A DNA stretch of 64,000 nucleotides from Leifsonia sp. 466MF (GCF_900100265.1 NZ_LT629696.1:3720001-3784000); one strand, 5' to 3'. Shown: positions 36,537 through 46,561, counted from the first letter of the stretch. A program made the numbers and translations. Notes: a model not told the origin generated them from the sequence alone.

Positions 36537-38537
36537 TCAGATGTCGAGGAACCGCACGTCCTTGGCGTTCTTCTGGATGAACGAGCGGCGCGACTCCACG
36601 TCCTCGCCCATCAGCGTGGCGAAGATCTCGTCCGCGGCGGCCGCGTCGTCGAGCGTGACCTGGAGCAGCGTCCGCGTCTCCGGGTTCATCGTGGTCTCCC
36701 ACAGCTCCTGGTAGTCCATCTCACCGAGACCCTTGTAGCGCTGTACGCCGTTGTCCTTCGGGATGCGCTTGCCAGCCGCGAGCCCCTCGGCCAGGAACGC
36801 GTCGCGCTCGCGGTCGGAGTACACGTACTCGTGCTCGGCGTTGGACCACTTGAGCCGGTAGAGCGGCGGCTGCGCCAGGTAGACGTAGCCGAGCTCGATC
36901 ATCGGTCGCATATAGCGGAACAGCAGCGTGAGGAGCAGCGTGGTGATGTGCTGGCCGTCCACGTCGGCGTCGGCCATGAGCACGATCTTGTGGTACCGCG
37001 CCTTCTCCGGGTCGAAGTCCTCACCGATGCCGGCGCCGAACGCCGTGATCATCGCCTGCACCTCGTTGTTGCCGAGGGCGCGGTCGAGCCGCGCCTTCTC
37101 GACGTTGAGGATCTTGCCGCGCAGGGGCAGGATCGCCTGCGTCTCCGGGTTGCGGCCCTGCACCGCCGAGCCGCCGGCCGAGTCACCCTCGACGATGAAG
37201 ATCTCCGAGATCGTCGGGTCCTTCGACTGGCAGTCCTTCAGCTTGCCCGGCATCCCGCCGCTCTCCAGCAGGCCCTTGCGGCGTGCGGTCTCGCGCGCCT
37301 TGCGGGCGGCGAGGCGCGCGGTCGCGGCCTGGAGCGCCTTGCGGATGATGTCCCTCGCCTGGTTCGGGTTGCGGTCGAACCAGTCGCCGAGCTGATCACC
37401 GACGACCTTCTGTACGAAGGCCTTGGCCTCGGTGTTGCCGAGCTTCGTCTTGGTCTGGCCCTCGAACTGCGGCTCGGAGAGCTTCACCGAGATGACAGCT
37501 GTCAGACCCTCGCGCACGTCGTCGCCCGAGAGGTTGTCATCCTTGTCCTTGAGGATGCCCTTCTCGCGCGCATACCGGTTGACCAGCGTGGTCAGTGCAG
37601 CGCGGAAGCCCTCTTCGTGCGTGCCGCCCTCGTGTGTGTTGATCGTGTTCGCGTAGGTGAACACGCTCTCGTTGTAGCTGGTCGTCCACTGCATGGCGAC
37701 CTCGAGAGCGATCTTGCGGTCGGTGTCCTCCGACTCGAACGAGATGATCTCGTCGTGGACGACCTCCACCTTCTTCGCGGAGTTCAGATACTGGACGTAG
37801 TCCATCAGGCCGCGCTCGTAGAGGAAGACCTCGTGACGCGGAGTGTGCTCCTCGTCGACCTCGCCCTCGACGTGCTCGATCTCGGGCGCGCGCTCGTCGG
37901 TGATCGCGATGCGCAGTCCCTTGTTCAGGAAGGCCATCTGCTGGAACCGCGTGCGCAGCGTCTCGTAGTCGAACACGATCGTCTCGAATGTCTCGGCACT
38001 CGGCCAGAACGTGATGATCGTCCCGGTACGGTCCGAAGCCTCGCCCTTCTCGAGCGGAGCCTGCGGGACACCGTTGCGGTAGCTCTGCCGCCACACGTGA
38101 CCCTGTCGGTGCACCTCGACGTCGAGGCGGCTGGACAGCGCGTTCACAACAGAGCTGCCGACGCCGTGGAGTCCGCCCGACACCGCATACCCGCCGCCGC
38201 CGAACTTTCCGCCGGCGTGCAGGATGGTGAGGACCACCTCCACCGTGGACTTCTTCTCGACCGGGTGCTCATCGACCGGGATGCCACGACCGTTGTCGTC
38301 GACCCGCACGGCGCCATCCGGGAGGATCGTCACCTCGATGTTGTCCGCGTGACCAGCGAGGGCCTCGTCGACCGAGTTGTCCACGATCTCGTAGACCAGG
38401 TGGTGAAGACCGCGGGGACCGGTGGAACCGATGTACATCCCGGGTCGTTTGCGGACGGCTTCGAGACCCTCGAGGACCTGGATCTCATTCGCGCCGTATT
38501 CGTGTTCCGTCCCGGCCGCGTTCGGTTCCATCGTCAT
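36537..38537 (-). CDS. gyrB: DNA gyrase subunit B
   Basis: This 666-residue protein binds and hydrolyses ATP to drive gyrase. The GHKL ATPase domain shows [14 protein letters not shown] and the loop [10 protein letters not shown]; the C-terminal TOPRIM domain shows EGDSAGGSA and [11 protein letters not shown]. Two ATGs are possible, 38537 (MTMEPN) and 38531 (MEPN). AGGAG is upstream. gyrB and gyrA make an operon. Confidence 0.97.
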   Translation of the reverse strand: MTMEPNAAGTEHEYGANEIQVLEGLEAVRKRPGMYIGSTGPRGLHHLVYEIVDNSVDEALAGHADNIEVTILPDGAVRVDDNGRGIPVDEHPVEKKSTVEVVLTILHAGGKFGGGGYAVSGGLHGVGSSVVNALSSRLDVEVHRQGHVWRQSYRNGVPQAPLEKGEASDRTGTIITFWPSAETFETIVFDYETLRTRFQQMAFLNKGLRIAITDERAPEIEHVEGEVDEEHTPRHEVFLYERGLMDYVQYLNSAKKVEVVHDEIISFESEDTDRKIALEVAMQWTTSYNESVFTYANTINTHEGGTHEEGFRAALTTLVNRYAREKGILKDKDDNLSGDDVREGLTAVISVKLSEPQFEGQTKTKLGNTEAKAFVQKVVGDQLGDWFDRNPNQARDIIRKALQAATARLAARKARETARRKGLLESGGMPGKLKDCQSKDPTISEIFIVEGDSAGGSAVQGRNPETQAILPLRGKILNVEKARLDRALGNNEVQAMITAFGAGIGEDFDPEKARYHKIVLMADADVDGQHITTLLLTLLFRYMRPMIELGYVYLAQPPLYRLKWSNAEHEYVYSDRERDAFLAEGLAAGKRIPKDNGVQRYKGLGEMDYQELWETTMNPETRTLLQVTLDDAAAADEIFATLMGEDVESRRSFIQKNAKDVRFLDI

Positions 38538-38577
38538 ATGAAATTAGGCTCCTGACCGCACTCAACAGTGACGTTTC

Positions 38578-38583
38578 ATTCTA
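38578..38583 (-). promoter_or_regulatory. Candidate gyrB -10 element
   Basis: TAGAAT on the minus strand lies about 40 bases upstream of the gyrB start. It is inferred from sequence alone. No perfect -35 is seen. Confidence 0.35.
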
Positions 38584-38660
38584 CCAAGAGACGGGGGCCG
38601 AAATCCCCGAAAACGGCCGCCTGAGGCTTTTTCCGCACTGTGGCGACCTCTTTTGCGCTC

Positions 38661-39170
38661 TCAGCCGTAAGTATCGCGCGGGCCACGCCCTGGAATCGAC
38701 CTGGGGCCTCTTTTCCAGGAGGGGGCGTCCGGCCCCTGAAAACGGATCGACTCGATGCCCGCCTCGGGGAATCGCTCTGCGATGCGCGCGAGCAACTCCG
38801 CGCGCATCATCCGCAGCTGCGTCGCCCACGCCGTCGACTCGCATCGGACGACGAGGACGCCGTCGGTGATCTGGTCCGGTTCGGCGTGCTTCGCGGTCTC
38901 TTCGCCGGCCAGTTCGCGCCATCCCTCCAGCAGGTCGGACTTCGCGAGGGCGGAGGTCCAGCCGAGCTGCGCCGCGAGCGCGTCGACGACGTCACCGACA
39001 CCGCGCGGGTCGCGCCCCGACCCGAAGGGCTGGCTGCCGGTCGTGCTCTCTTCGCGACGTGGGCCGCGCCGGCTTCGCGAGGTCGTGCCGGTGAAGAGCG
39101 CCTTCAGCCGCAGATAGACGGCCGATGCCTCGCTCTCGCTCGGTGTGTTCCGGGTTGTGCGATCAGGCAT
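38661..39170 (-). CDS. dciA: DciA family protein (DUF721), replicative helicase loader candidate
   Basis: This 169-residue protein has a variable basic N-terminus and a DUF721 domain (about 70-150) with LLEGWRELAGEETAKHAEP and VRCESTAWATQLRM. DciA is the bacterial helicase-loading/operator protein in species lacking DnaC/DnaI. It lies next to recF with an 8-base overlap; the start at 39170 (MPDRTTRN) is chosen because in-frame sequence above it lies within recF. The position between recF and gyrB is the usual actinobacterial one. Confidence 0.88.
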   Translation of the reverse strand: MPDRTTRNTPSESEASAVYLRLKALFTGTTSRSRRGPRREESTTGSQPFGSGRDPRGVGDVVDALAAQLGWTSALAKSDLLEGWRELAGEETAKHAEPDQITDGVLVVRCESTAWATQLRMMRAELLARIAERFPEAGIESIRFQGPDAPSWKRGPRSIPGRGPRDTYG

Positions 39171-40329
39171 CGGGCGTCTCCACGATGCTGCCCGCCTCGA
39201 TGCGGACGGTATGCGCGGTGAGTTCGTCCGGTACGTCGTCGTAGACGGCCGCGGTGATGAGCACCTGCTCGTAACCGGCCACGGCGGTTGCGAGCATCCG
39301 TCGCCGAGCCTGGTCGAGTTCGGCGAAGACATCGTCGAGGATGAGCACCGGGTCGCCGGTCGTCGACTCCTGGCGGAGGAGTTCCGCAGATGCCAGCTTG
39401 AGAGCCAGGGCGAACGACCACGATTCGCCGTGGCTGGCGTACCCCTTCGCCGGGAGAGAGTTCAGCTCGAACAGCACGTCGTCGCGGTGCGGTCCGACCA
39501 GGGTGAGACCGCGGTCGAGCTCTTTGCGGCGCACGGCCGCGAGCGCCCGGCGGAAGGCTTCGGGGGTCGCGACACCGGCTGAGCCCGTTACATCCTCTTC
39601 CGTCGCGCCTTCCTCCTCATCGACGTGCGCACCGTAGATGGTGAGCTGCGGGAGGAGCCGTGGATGGTGGTCGTCGCCTGCGACCGAGCGGTACGCCGCG
39701 ACGAGGGGATCGCTCAGTCGCGCGACAAGGTCGAGCCGAGCATCCATCAACTCGGAACCGAGCTGGACGAGCCGGTCGTCCCAGATCTCGAGGGTGCCCA
39801 GCTGGTCCTCCCGGACACGGGACGCGCGCGCCGACTTCAGCAGGGTGTTCCGCTGCTTCAGAACGCGCTCATAATCGGCGATGACCGCCGAGAAGCGCGG
39901 ATTCCGCTGGATGAGAAGCTGATCCAGGAACCGCCGGCGGATCCCCGGCTCCCCACGGACCAGGGCGAGGTCCTCGGGTGCGAACAGAACGCTGGAGAAG
40001 TACCGCGGCAGCTCACGCGGCTTGATGGCGGCCCGATTCACCTGGGCCCGATTCGGTGAGCTGCGGTTCAGCTGCACCTCGACGAGGATCTCCCGGCCGT
40101 CGTGCTGGATCCGTGCCCGGACGATCGCCGCGTCGGCATCTTTCCGGATCATCGCCTGATCGCTCGACACCCGATGCGACCCGAGGGTGCTCAGATAGCC
40201 GAGCGATTCGACGAGGTTCGTCTTTCCCTGGCCGTTGCGGCCGACGAAGAGGTTCGCGCCGGCCGCGAACGGCACCTCCGCAGTGCGGTAATTGCGGAAG
40301 TCGGTCAGGGAGAGATGAGTGACACGCAC
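39163..40329 (-). CDS. recF: DNA replication and repair protein RecF
   Basis: This 388-residue SMC-like ATPase loads RecA at single-stranded gaps. The Walker A motif GRNGQGKT is at 30-37; the ABC signature region is around ASHGESWSF, and the Walker B with LILDDVFAELD follows. It lies in the conserved dnaA-dnaN-gnd-recF-dciA-gyrB order, 21 bases after gnd. Confidence 0.95.
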   Translation of the reverse strand: MRVTHLSLTDFRNYRTAEVPFAAGANLFVGRNGQGKTNLVESLGYLSTLGSHRVSSDQAMIRKDADAAIVRARIQHDGREILVEVQLNRSSPNRAQVNRAAIKPRELPRYFSSVLFAPEDLALVRGEPGIRRRFLDQLLIQRNPRFSAVIADYERVLKQRNTLLKSARASRVREDQLGTLEIWDDRLVQLGSELMDARLDLVARLSDPLVAAYRSVAGDDHHPRLLPQLTIYGAHVDEEEGATEEDVTGSAGVATPEAFRRALAAVRRKELDRGLTLVGPHRDDVLFELNSLPAKGYASHGESWSFALALKLASAELLRQESTTGDPVLILDDVFAELDQARRRMLATAVAGYEQVLITAAVYDDVPDELTAHTVRIEAGSIVETPDA

Positions 40330-40350
40330 AGAGTTTTCAGTTCACGCGTC

Positions 40351-41238
40351 TCAGTCGACGGCCTTGACGGCGTGGCCGCCGAACTGGTTCCGCAGGGCGG
40401 CGACGGCCTTCATGGCCGGCGAGTCCTCCTGGCGCGAAACGAACCGCGCGAAGATCGAGGCACTGATCGTCGGAACGGGGACGGCGTTGTTGAGCGCCTC
40501 CTCGACGGTCCAGCGGCCCTCACCGGAATCCTGCACGTAGCCTTCGATGTGCTCGAACTCCGGGTCCTGCTCCAGAGCGCGGACGAGCAGGTCGAGCAGC
40601 CAGGACCGCACGACGGTCCCGCGCTGCCACGCCTTGAAGGTGCCGGTGACGTCCTTGATGATGTCCTTGCGCGTGTCGAGGAGCTCGTAGCCCTCGGCGT
40701 ACGCCTGCATCAGCGCGTACTCGATGCCGTTGTGCACCATCTTCGCGTAGTGACCGGCGCCGACCTCGCCGACGTGGACGAATCCCTCGTCGCGCGGACC
40801 CTCCGGGCGCAGCGCGTCGAAGACGGGCATGACACGCTCGACCTGCGCGGCCGAACCGCCGACCATGAGGCCGTAGCCGTTCTCGAGTCCCCAGATGCCG
40901 CCGGAGACACCGACGTCCATGAAGTCGACACCGCGCGGCGCGAGGAGCTCGGAGTGCTTGAAGTCCTCGGTGAACTTGGAGTTGCCGCCGTCGATGACGA
41001 GGTCGCCCTTCTCGAGCAGCGGTTCGAGCTCACGGATCACCGAGTCGGTGATCTGGCCTGCGGGCACCATGACCCAGATCGTGCGCGGCGCGGGGAGCGC
41101 CGCCACGAGGTCGGCCACGGTCGCGACGTCAGAGACCTCGGGGTTCGTGTCGTAGCCGGTGACGTCGATGCCGTTCTTCTCGAGCCGGGCACGCATGTTG
41201 TTGCCCATGCGTCCGAGACCGATGAGGCCGATGTGCAT
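40351..41238 (-). CDS. gnd: 6-phosphogluconate dehydrogenase, decarboxylating (NAD-type, short form)
   Basis: This 295-residue protein has N-terminal NAD(P)-binding motif GLIGLGRMGNNM and the substrate-binding segment DVGVSGGIWGLENGYGLMVGG, with HYAKMVHNGIEYALMQ including the catalytic Lys. It makes ribulose 5-phosphate in the pentose phosphate pathway. The short form (about 300 residues) and YDTNP at the nucleotide site suggest NAD preference. It sits between dnaN and recF, as in Streptomyces. Confidence 0.93.
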   Translation of the reverse strand: MHIGLIGLGRMGNNMRARLEKNGIDVTGYDTNPEVSDVATVADLVAALPAPRTIWVMVPAGQITDSVIRELEPLLEKGDLVIDGGNSKFTEDFKHSELLAPRGVDFMDVGVSGGIWGLENGYGLMVGGSAAQVERVMPVFDALRPEGPRDEGFVHVGEVGAGHYAKMVHNGIEYALMQAYAEGYELLDTRKDIIKDVTGTFKAWQRGTVVRSWLLDLLVRALEQDPEFEHIEGYVQDSGEGRWTVEEALNNAVPVPTISASIFARFVSRQEDSPAMKAVAALRNQFGGHAVKAVD

Positions 41239-41276
41239 GATTGTCCTTCTCTTCCTTGCTTCAGCGGCGCCGGGTT

Positions 41277-42422
41277 CTAGCGCAGGAGCAGGTTGGGCTG
41301 GAGCAGATACTTGTAAGAGTCCGCGCCTGCCTGATCCTTGGACGTCTGGCTCGTGATGAGCACAGGGCCCGGCTTGTTGGGGTTCTCGGTCTTGGTGAAC
41401 GAGATGCGCACGAATTCCGAGTGCACCGCACCGAGACCATCGAGCAGGAACTGCGGCTTCAATGAAACCACCGTCTCCTGGCCAGTGAGAAGAGCGTCGA
41501 TGCTCTCGGATGCCTGCGCCTGCTCGGATCCGATCGCTTCCAGCGTCAGCCCGTCGGCGGTGAAGGTGTAGCGGAGCGCGGCCTCGCGCTCGAGGACGAG
41601 AGCGACTCGGCGTGTCGCCTCGATGAGCTCGGCGGTGTTCATCACCGCGTAGTTGTCGACCTGCTCAGGGAAGAGCCGGCGCACCGGGGGGAAGTTGCCC
41701 TTGATCAGGAGCGACGTGACGGTCTTCCTGTCCGCGGTGAACGCGATCAACTCACGGTCGTCGCGGTTGGTGATGGAGATCGAGACGTTGCCGCTATGCC
41801 CGAAGGTCTTGCCGATCTCGGTGAGCGTCCGGGCCGGAACGAGCGCGGTCACGGGCTCACCGGACGTGGTGCCGTTGTCCCAGTCGATCTCGCGAACGGC
41901 GACACGGTACCGGTCGGTGGCGACGAGCCCCAGCGTGTTGTCGCCGACCTCGAGCTGCACGCCGGTGATCACGGGTGTCACATCGTCGCGCGAGGCGGCG
42001 ACGCCCACCTGTGCGACGGCTTCGGCGAATTCCTCCGCGGGCACCAGCCCGGCATCGCCGCCGACCTGCGGGATGCTCGGGTATTCCTCGACAGGCATGG
42101 ACAGCAGGGTGAAGTTCGCCGATCCGGCACGGACGACGATCTTCGACTCCTCGGTCGAGAACTGCACCGGTGCGTTCGGAAGCTTCGAGGCGATCTCGGC
42201 GAGGAGGCGACCGGAGACCAGGACACGTCCGGGCTCTTCGACCTCTGCGGCGATCTCCGTCTGCGCAGATACCTCGTAGTCGAATGACGACAGCTGGAGT
42301 CCGTTGTCCGTCGTCTCGATGAGGACACCGCTCAGGATGGGCAGGGTCGTCCGCTGCGGCAGGAGCTTCACCGCGAAGGAGACAGCCTCGCTGAACACAT
42401 CCCGATTGGCTTGGAACTTCAC
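41277..42422 (-). CDS. dnaN: DNA polymerase III beta sliding clamp
   Basis: This 381-residue protein has three clamp repeats of about 120 residues, beginning MKFQANRDVFSEAVSFAVK, and forms the ring that tethers the polymerase. The GTG start at 42422 has AGAGGTGA upstream. The C-terminal residues LLQPNLLLR complete the clamp's last strand. The first gene of the group running left of oriC. Confidence 0.96.
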   Translation of the reverse strand: MKFQANRDVFSEAVSFAVKLLPQRTTLPILSGVLIETTDNGLQLSSFDYEVSAQTEIAAEVEEPGRVLVSGRLLAEIASKLPNAPVQFSTEESKIVVRAGSANFTLLSMPVEEYPSIPQVGGDAGLVPAEEFAEAVAQVGVAASRDDVTPVITGVQLEVGDNTLGLVATDRYRVAVREIDWDNGTTSGEPVTALVPARTLTEIGKTFGHSGNVSISITNRDDRELIAFTADRKTVTSLLIKGNFPPVRRLFPEQVDNYAVMNTAELIEATRRVALVLEREAALRYTFTADGLTLEAIGSEQAQASESIDALLTGQETVVSLKPQFLLDGLGAVHSEFVRISFTKTENPNKPGPVLITSQTSKDQAGADSYKYLLQPNLLLR

Positions 42423-42835
42423 GAAGTCACCTCTGTCGGCTTGACGGTCACGGACGTCACAAATCCTAGCGCCTGCCCTGTGACGCGGATGCGGTGCTCC
42501 CTCGACCCCTTGAGGTTGTCGTCTGCCCTCATTGAAAAGAGTTAAGGAGTAATCGTGTTAACCGCTGTGGAAAATGTGGATAACTCTGTTGAGGCCGCGC
42601 GATCACAGGGAACTACACGTCGGTGACTTGTTGATGACCTGAGGATTCCGGCTGTTCACAACGATCCGCAGGGGTGGGGCCGAGCGACGCCTTTTCACAG
42701 CATCGCGAGCGCAGTCCCCATTAAACGTGTGGTTCTCCGGAAGCTCTCCACAAGTTATCCACAAGTGTTAATAACGCTTTGTCCCCACTCTGGGGATGGA
42801 TATGTGGATAAGTTCTGCGCTAGAGGGGCGCGTCG
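42423..42835. other. Replication origin region (oriC), dnaN-dnaA interval
   Basis: This 413-bp gene-free interval between dnaN and dnaA is the standard actinobacterial oriC position. TTATCCACA nonamers are perfect at 42575-42583 (minus), 42755-42763 (plus) and 42803-42811 (minus). Weaker matches are TTTTCCACA (minus, 42566-42574) and TTGTCCCCA (42779-42787). A TA-rich stretch around 42530-42562 and GTGTTAATAA at about 42765-42774 could be unwinding sites. A CCCC-ACTCT-GGGG hairpin lies near 42783. Confidence 0.8.
42463..42468 (-). promoter_or_regulatory. Candidate dnaN -10 element
   Basis: TAGGAT on the minus strand lies about 40 bases upstream of the dnaN start. The matching -35 is weak. 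The call is tentative. Confidence 0.3.
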
Positions 42836-44266
42836 CTACTTGCCGTAGCGGTGATTCTGCTTGATCCGGCTCGTGAGCTCGGTGACCTGGTTGTAGATCG
42901 AGCGCCGCTCCTTCATGAGCTCGCTGATCTTCTTGTTCGCGTACATGACCGTGGTGTGGTCGCGGCCGCCGAACAGCTGGCCGATCTTGGGCAGAGAGAG
43001 ATTCGTCAGCTCGCGGCACAGGTACATGGCGATCTGCCGGGCGGTGGCGACCGCCTGCGACCGGCTGGAGCCGTAGAGGTCGTCGACGCTGAGCTTGAAG
43101 TACTCGGCGGTGTTGGTGATGATGTCCGTCGGCGCGATGACGTTGTCGTCGTCGAGCGTGATCAGGTCCTTCAGGACAGTCTGAACGAGTGGCATGTCCA
43201 CCGGGGTGCGGTTGAGGCTCGCGAAGGCGGTGACGCGGATGAGCGTCCCCTCGAGCTCACGGATGTTGCTCGAGACCTTCGAGGCCATGAACTCCAGGAT
43301 GTCGTCGGGAACCTGGATCTTCTCGCTCTGCGCCTTCTTGCGGAGGATCGCGATGCGGGTCTCGAGGTCCGGTACCTGGACATCGGTGATCAGGCCCCAC
43401 TCGAAGCGCGACCGCATGCGGTCCTCGAAGCCGGTGAGGTGCTTGGGCGGGAGGTCGGAGGTGATGACCACCTGCTTGTTGTGGTCGTGGAGCGTGTTGA
43501 AGGTGTGGAAGAACGCCTCCTGCGTCTCGACCGCCCTCTGGAGGAACTGGATGTCGTCGATCAGCAGGATGTCGATGTTGCGGTAGCGCGCCTGGAACGA
43601 CGAGCCGCGGTTGTTCGCGATCGAGTTGATGAAGTCGTTCGTGAACTCCTCCGACGAGACGTATCGGACGCGGATCCCCGGGTAGAGACTCATCGCGTAG
43701 TGGCCGATGGCGTGGAGGAGGTGTGTCTTGCCGAGGCCCGAGTCGCCGTAGATGAAGAGCGGGTTGTAGGCCTTGGCCGGCGCCTCGGCCACGGCAACGG
43801 CGGCCGCGTGCGCGAAACGGTTGGACTGGCCGATGACGAAGTTGTCGAAGCTGTACTTGGCGTTGAGCCGGGTGTCGCCGCCACGCGGCGGTGCCGTGAT
43901 CTCGGTGGGCGTCGAGATGACCGGAGCGGCCTGCTCGACATAAGAGGGCGCCGATTCGGTCTCCGGCGCAGGGCCGGCCATCGTGTCCTGCTGGATCTCG
44001 GGGTTGACCACGATCGCGAAGGTGTTGACCTGGAGCTCGTCGTCGAGCGAGCCGATCGCGTGGAGGAGCGGGACCCGGCTGCGCTGCTCGATCATTCCGC
44101 GTGTGAACTCGTTGGGCACCTCCAGATAGAAGGTGCCGGCCATGATGCCCTTGGGCTCGACCAGGCTGAGGAACCCGTACAGCTGCGGGGTGATCCGGTC
44201 GTCCGTCTCGAGCTTTCCGAGCACGTCCTGCCATGCCGCAGCTATGGACTCTTCGCCGCCTGCCAT
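42836..44266 (-). CDS. dnaA: Chromosomal replication initiator protein DnaA
   Basis: This 476-residue AAA+ protein binds DnaA boxes and opens oriC. Domain I is at about 1-85, a Pro/Glu-rich domain II linker follows (around 100-130), and the AAA+ domain has Walker A GDSGLGKTHLL and Walker B LLIDDIQFL. The domain IV DNA-binding signature is GGRDHTTVMYANKKI. The ATG at 44266 (MAGGEESI) has a GGGGAA-type upstream sequence. Many DnaA boxes flank the gene on both sides. Confidence 0.98.
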   Translation of the reverse strand: MAGGEESIAAAWQDVLGKLETDDRITPQLYGFLSLVEPKGIMAGTFYLEVPNEFTRGMIEQRSRVPLLHAIGSLDDELQVNTFAIVVNPEIQQDTMAGPAPETESAPSYVEQAAPVISTPTEITAPPRGGDTRLNAKYSFDNFVIGQSNRFAHAAAVAVAEAPAKAYNPLFIYGDSGLGKTHLLHAIGHYAMSLYPGIRVRYVSSEEFTNDFINSIANNRGSSFQARYRNIDILLIDDIQFLQRAVETQEAFFHTFNTLHDHNKQVVITSDLPPKHLTGFEDRMRSRFEWGLITDVQVPDLETRIAILRKKAQSEKIQVPDDILEFMASKVSSNIRELEGTLIRVTAFASLNRTPVDMPLVQTVLKDLITLDDDNVIAPTDIITNTAEYFKLSVDDLYGSSRSQAVATARQIAMYLCRELTNLSLPKIGQLFGGRDHTTVMYANKKISELMKERRSIYNQVTELTSRIKQNHRYGK

Positions 44267-44713
44267 CGTTCCCCGTCTTCGTCTGTGTTGCGGATGCCGT
44301 CAGCCCGACGAGGGGACGAGTCGACCCCCGGTGACTCTCGTCGGGTTGGCGGCTTCGGATGCCGCCGGTGGGTATTCACAGAGTTATCCACCGCTGTGTG
44401 AGCAATACCGTAGCGATCTCCGGCCAGAATTGGCATGGCCTGGGGATAACTTTCGACCTCACGGTAACTTGTCCACAGAAGAGCGATCAAATCCGATCGG
44501 CGGCATACGTCGGCGCGTCGGCCATCGCTTCCCTGCTAATACCGTGCATAATCAGTGGATTTGACTCGATCGGTTTGACCTCGTCCCACCCCAGGCCGTA
44601 GTTTTAATCAGTTGACTTGCGGCCGTTCCGGCTGCCCTGTAACTTTCCTGGCCTCCCCGTGCTGGCTCTTTCTCTCAGCACAGGCCTGTGAAGAGACCAC
44701 CACGGAGATAGAT
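44267..44713. other. dnaA-rpmH interval with DnaA boxes, possible second part of oriC
   Basis: This 447-bp gene-free interval holds TTATCCACC (44384-44392), TTGTCCACA (44469-44477) and TGGGGATAA (44441-44449, minus-strand near match). The dnaA promoter on the minus strand and the rpmH promoter on the plus strand must both lie here; I cannot place them with confidence. A TTGACT near 44613 could be an rpmH -35. Confidence 0.55.
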
Positions 44714-44851
44714 ATGAGCAAGAGAACTTTCCAGCCGAACAACCGCAAGCGTGCGAAGACCCACGGTTTCCGTCTGCGCATGCGCACCCGCGCGGGTCGC
44801 GCCATCCTCTCCGCTCGCCGCCGCAAGGGCCGCGAGAAGCTCTCGGCGTAA
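44714..44851 (+). CDS. rpmH: 50S ribosomal protein L34
   Basis: This 45-residue basic protein reads [20 protein letters not shown], then has the [21 protein letters not shown] core typical of L34, a small 50S component. An ACGGAG Shine-Dalgarno precedes the ATG. It heads the rpmH-rnpA-yidD-yidC-jag-rsmG operon reading away from oriC. Confidence 0.97.
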   Translation: MSKRTFQPNNRKRAKTHGFRLRMRTRAGRAILSARRRKGREKLSA

Positions 44852-44860
44852 CCGCTTCCG

Positions 44861-45247
44861 GTGCTCGCGAAAGCCAATCGCATCACGCGGGGGGCGGACT
44901 ACCGGGCGACCGTACGACGCGGTGCTCGCTTCACTGGAGCGTCCACCGTCACGTACATCCGCCCGAATCCGGACTCCAGTGTGGTGCGATTCGGCTTTAT
45001 CGTGAGCAAGACGGTCGGTAACGCGGTCATGCGGAACCGGGTCCGGCGCCGGCTCAAGGCCGCCGCCTACGATCTGCTTCCGCTCTACTCTCCGGGTCCG
45101 GGCGATACTGCCGGGCTCGACGTGGTCGTGCGCGCATTGCCAGCCTCCGTTCAAGCACCGTGGGCTAGCCTGCACGAAGAGCTCTCACGGGCATCGTCCC
45201 GTTTCACCAGCCGCAGTCATCTCAGTAAGGGCAGCGTCCGTTCATGA
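44861..45247 (+). CDS. rnpA: Ribonuclease P protein component
   Basis: This 128-residue protein binds RNase P RNA for tRNA 5' maturation. The conserved motif KTVGNAVMRNRVRRRLK (RNR motif) is at about 50-66. The GTG start at 44861 is 9 bases after the rpmH stop. The C-terminal tail of about 20 residues is longer and Ser-rich. It overlaps yidD by four bases. Confidence 0.95.
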   Translation: MLAKANRITRGADYRATVRRGARFTGASTVTYIRPNPDSSVVRFGFIVSKTVGNAVMRNRVRRRLKAAAYDLLPLYSPGPGDTAGLDVVVRALPASVQAPWASLHEELSRASSRFTSRSHLSKGSVRS

Positions 45248-45573
45248 ACACCGCGCTCGCAGCAGTGCTCCTCGCGCCGCGCAATGCCGCGGTGCTGGTG
45301 CTGCGTGCGTATCGGGCCGTGATCTCGCCGCTCTACGGTGACGTCTGCCGGTACTACCCGTCGTGTTCGGCCTATGCACTGCAGGCCATCCAGCAGCACG
45401 GCGTGGTCGTGGGCTCGTTCCTCGGCATCCGGCGTATCGCCCGGTGCCACCCGTGGGCGGCCGGCGGGGTCGACGACGTCCCCCCGGCGAAGAAGCCGCG
45501 GTATCGGGTGACCCCGTTCGGATTCGTCGTCGCCGCCACCCACGGCAGCGTCATCAGTCAGCGAAGGGCCTAG
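45244..45573 (+). CDS. yidD: Membrane protein insertion efficiency factor YidD
   Basis: This 109-residue protein has the signature CRYYPSCSAYALQAIQQHG and RCHPWAAGGVDDVP, both diagnostic of YidD. It aids insertion of membrane proteins with YidC. The C-terminal 25 residues are a basic/hydrophobic extension. The start overlaps rnpA by four bases. Confidence 0.95.
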   Translation: MNTALAAVLLAPRNAAVLVLRAYRAVISPLYGDVCRYYPSCSAYALQAIQQHGVVVGSFLGIRRIARCHPWAAGGVDDVPPAKKPRYRVTPFGFVVAATHGSVISQRRA

Positions 45574-45582
45574 CAACAACAC

Positions 45583-46545
45583 ATGGACATCATCGGTACC
45601 ATCCTCTGGCCCATCAAATGGGTCGTGGAGCTGATCCTCGTCGCCTTCCACTGGCTGTTCACCCAGATGGGGCTGGACCCGGCTGCGGGTATCACCTGGG
45701 TGCTGGCCATCGTCGGACTGACGGTCGTCGTGCGCGCCGCGCTGATCCCGATCTTCGTGCGCCAGATCAAGAACCAGCGACGAATGCTGGAGATCGCGCC
45801 GCAGCTGAAGAAGATCCAGGACAAGTACAAGGGCAAGAAGGATCAGTTCTCTCGTGAGGCCATGTCGCGCGAGACGATGGACCTCTACAAGAAGACCGGC
45901 ACCAACCCGCTGAGTTCGTGCCTGCCTCTGCTGCTCCAGATGCCTGTCTTCTTCTCGCTCTTCCAGGTGCTCAACGGCGCCCAGAGCGGTCATGCCGGTG
46001 TCGGCCCGCTGAACGAGGAGCTTGCGCAGCAGTTCGGAAATGCGACGCTCTTCGGAGTCGCACCGCTGCACCAGAGCTTCCAGGGTGCGATGAACGCGCA
46101 CCCCCCGCAGGTCGCCGTCATGATCATCGCGGCCGTTATGGTTATTCTGATGACGGGGTCGCAGTTCCTCACGCAGCTGCAGATCGTCTCCAAGAACATG
46201 TCGCCGGAGACCAAGGCGAGCCCGCAGTTCAAGCAGCAGCGCATCCTGCTTTACCTGCTCCCCTTCGTCTTCCTCTTCTCCGGTTTCGCCTTCCCGCTCG
46301 GTGTCATGTTCTACTGGCTGACCTCGAACCTGTGGACCATGGGTCAGCAGTTCCTCGTCATCCGCAACATGCCGACCCCCGGATCGGACGCGGCCAAGGC
46401 TCGGGAGGCGCGCCTCGCGAAGAAGGGCAAGCTGGTCCAGCCGGATGGCGCGACTGTGCTGACCGTCGATGAGCAGCCCAAGAAGCAGGTCCAGCGCGTT
46501 CAGCCGGTGAGCAAGGCTCGCGCGAAGAAGCAGGCCGGAAAGTAG
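45583..46545 (+). CDS. yidC: Membrane protein insertase YidC/Oxa1
   Basis: This 320-residue protein has the Oxa1 core with about five membrane helices (starting ILWPIKWVVELILVAFHWL) and the cytoplasmic loop with the basic QIKNQRRMLEIAPQLKKIQDKY. The short N-terminus is typical of actinobacteria. A basic C-terminal tail (KKQVQRVQPVSKARAKKQ) may contact ribosomes. The gene is 9 bases after yidD. Confidence 0.95.
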   Translation: MDIIGTILWPIKWVVELILVAFHWLFTQMGLDPAAGITWVLAIVGLTVVVRAALIPIFVRQIKNQRRMLEIAPQLKKIQDKYKGKKDQFSREAMSRETMDLYKKTGTNPLSSCLPLLLQMPVFFSLFQVLNGAQSGHAGVGPLNEELAQQFGNATLFGVAPLHQSFQGAMNAHPPQVAVMIIAAVMVILMTGSQFLTQLQIVSKNMSPETKASPQFKQQRILLYLLPFVFLFSGFAFPLGVMFYWLTSNLWTMGQQFLVIRNMPTPGSDAAKAREARLAKKGKLVQPDGATVLTVDEQPKKQVQRVQPVSKARAKKQAGK

Positions 46546-46561
46546 TTAGGATCTTCAACCG

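Noticed and set aside
43257..44234. Alternative frame over dnaA in the minus direction
   Set aside because: It is a frame-shifted shadow of dnaA with no family motifs.
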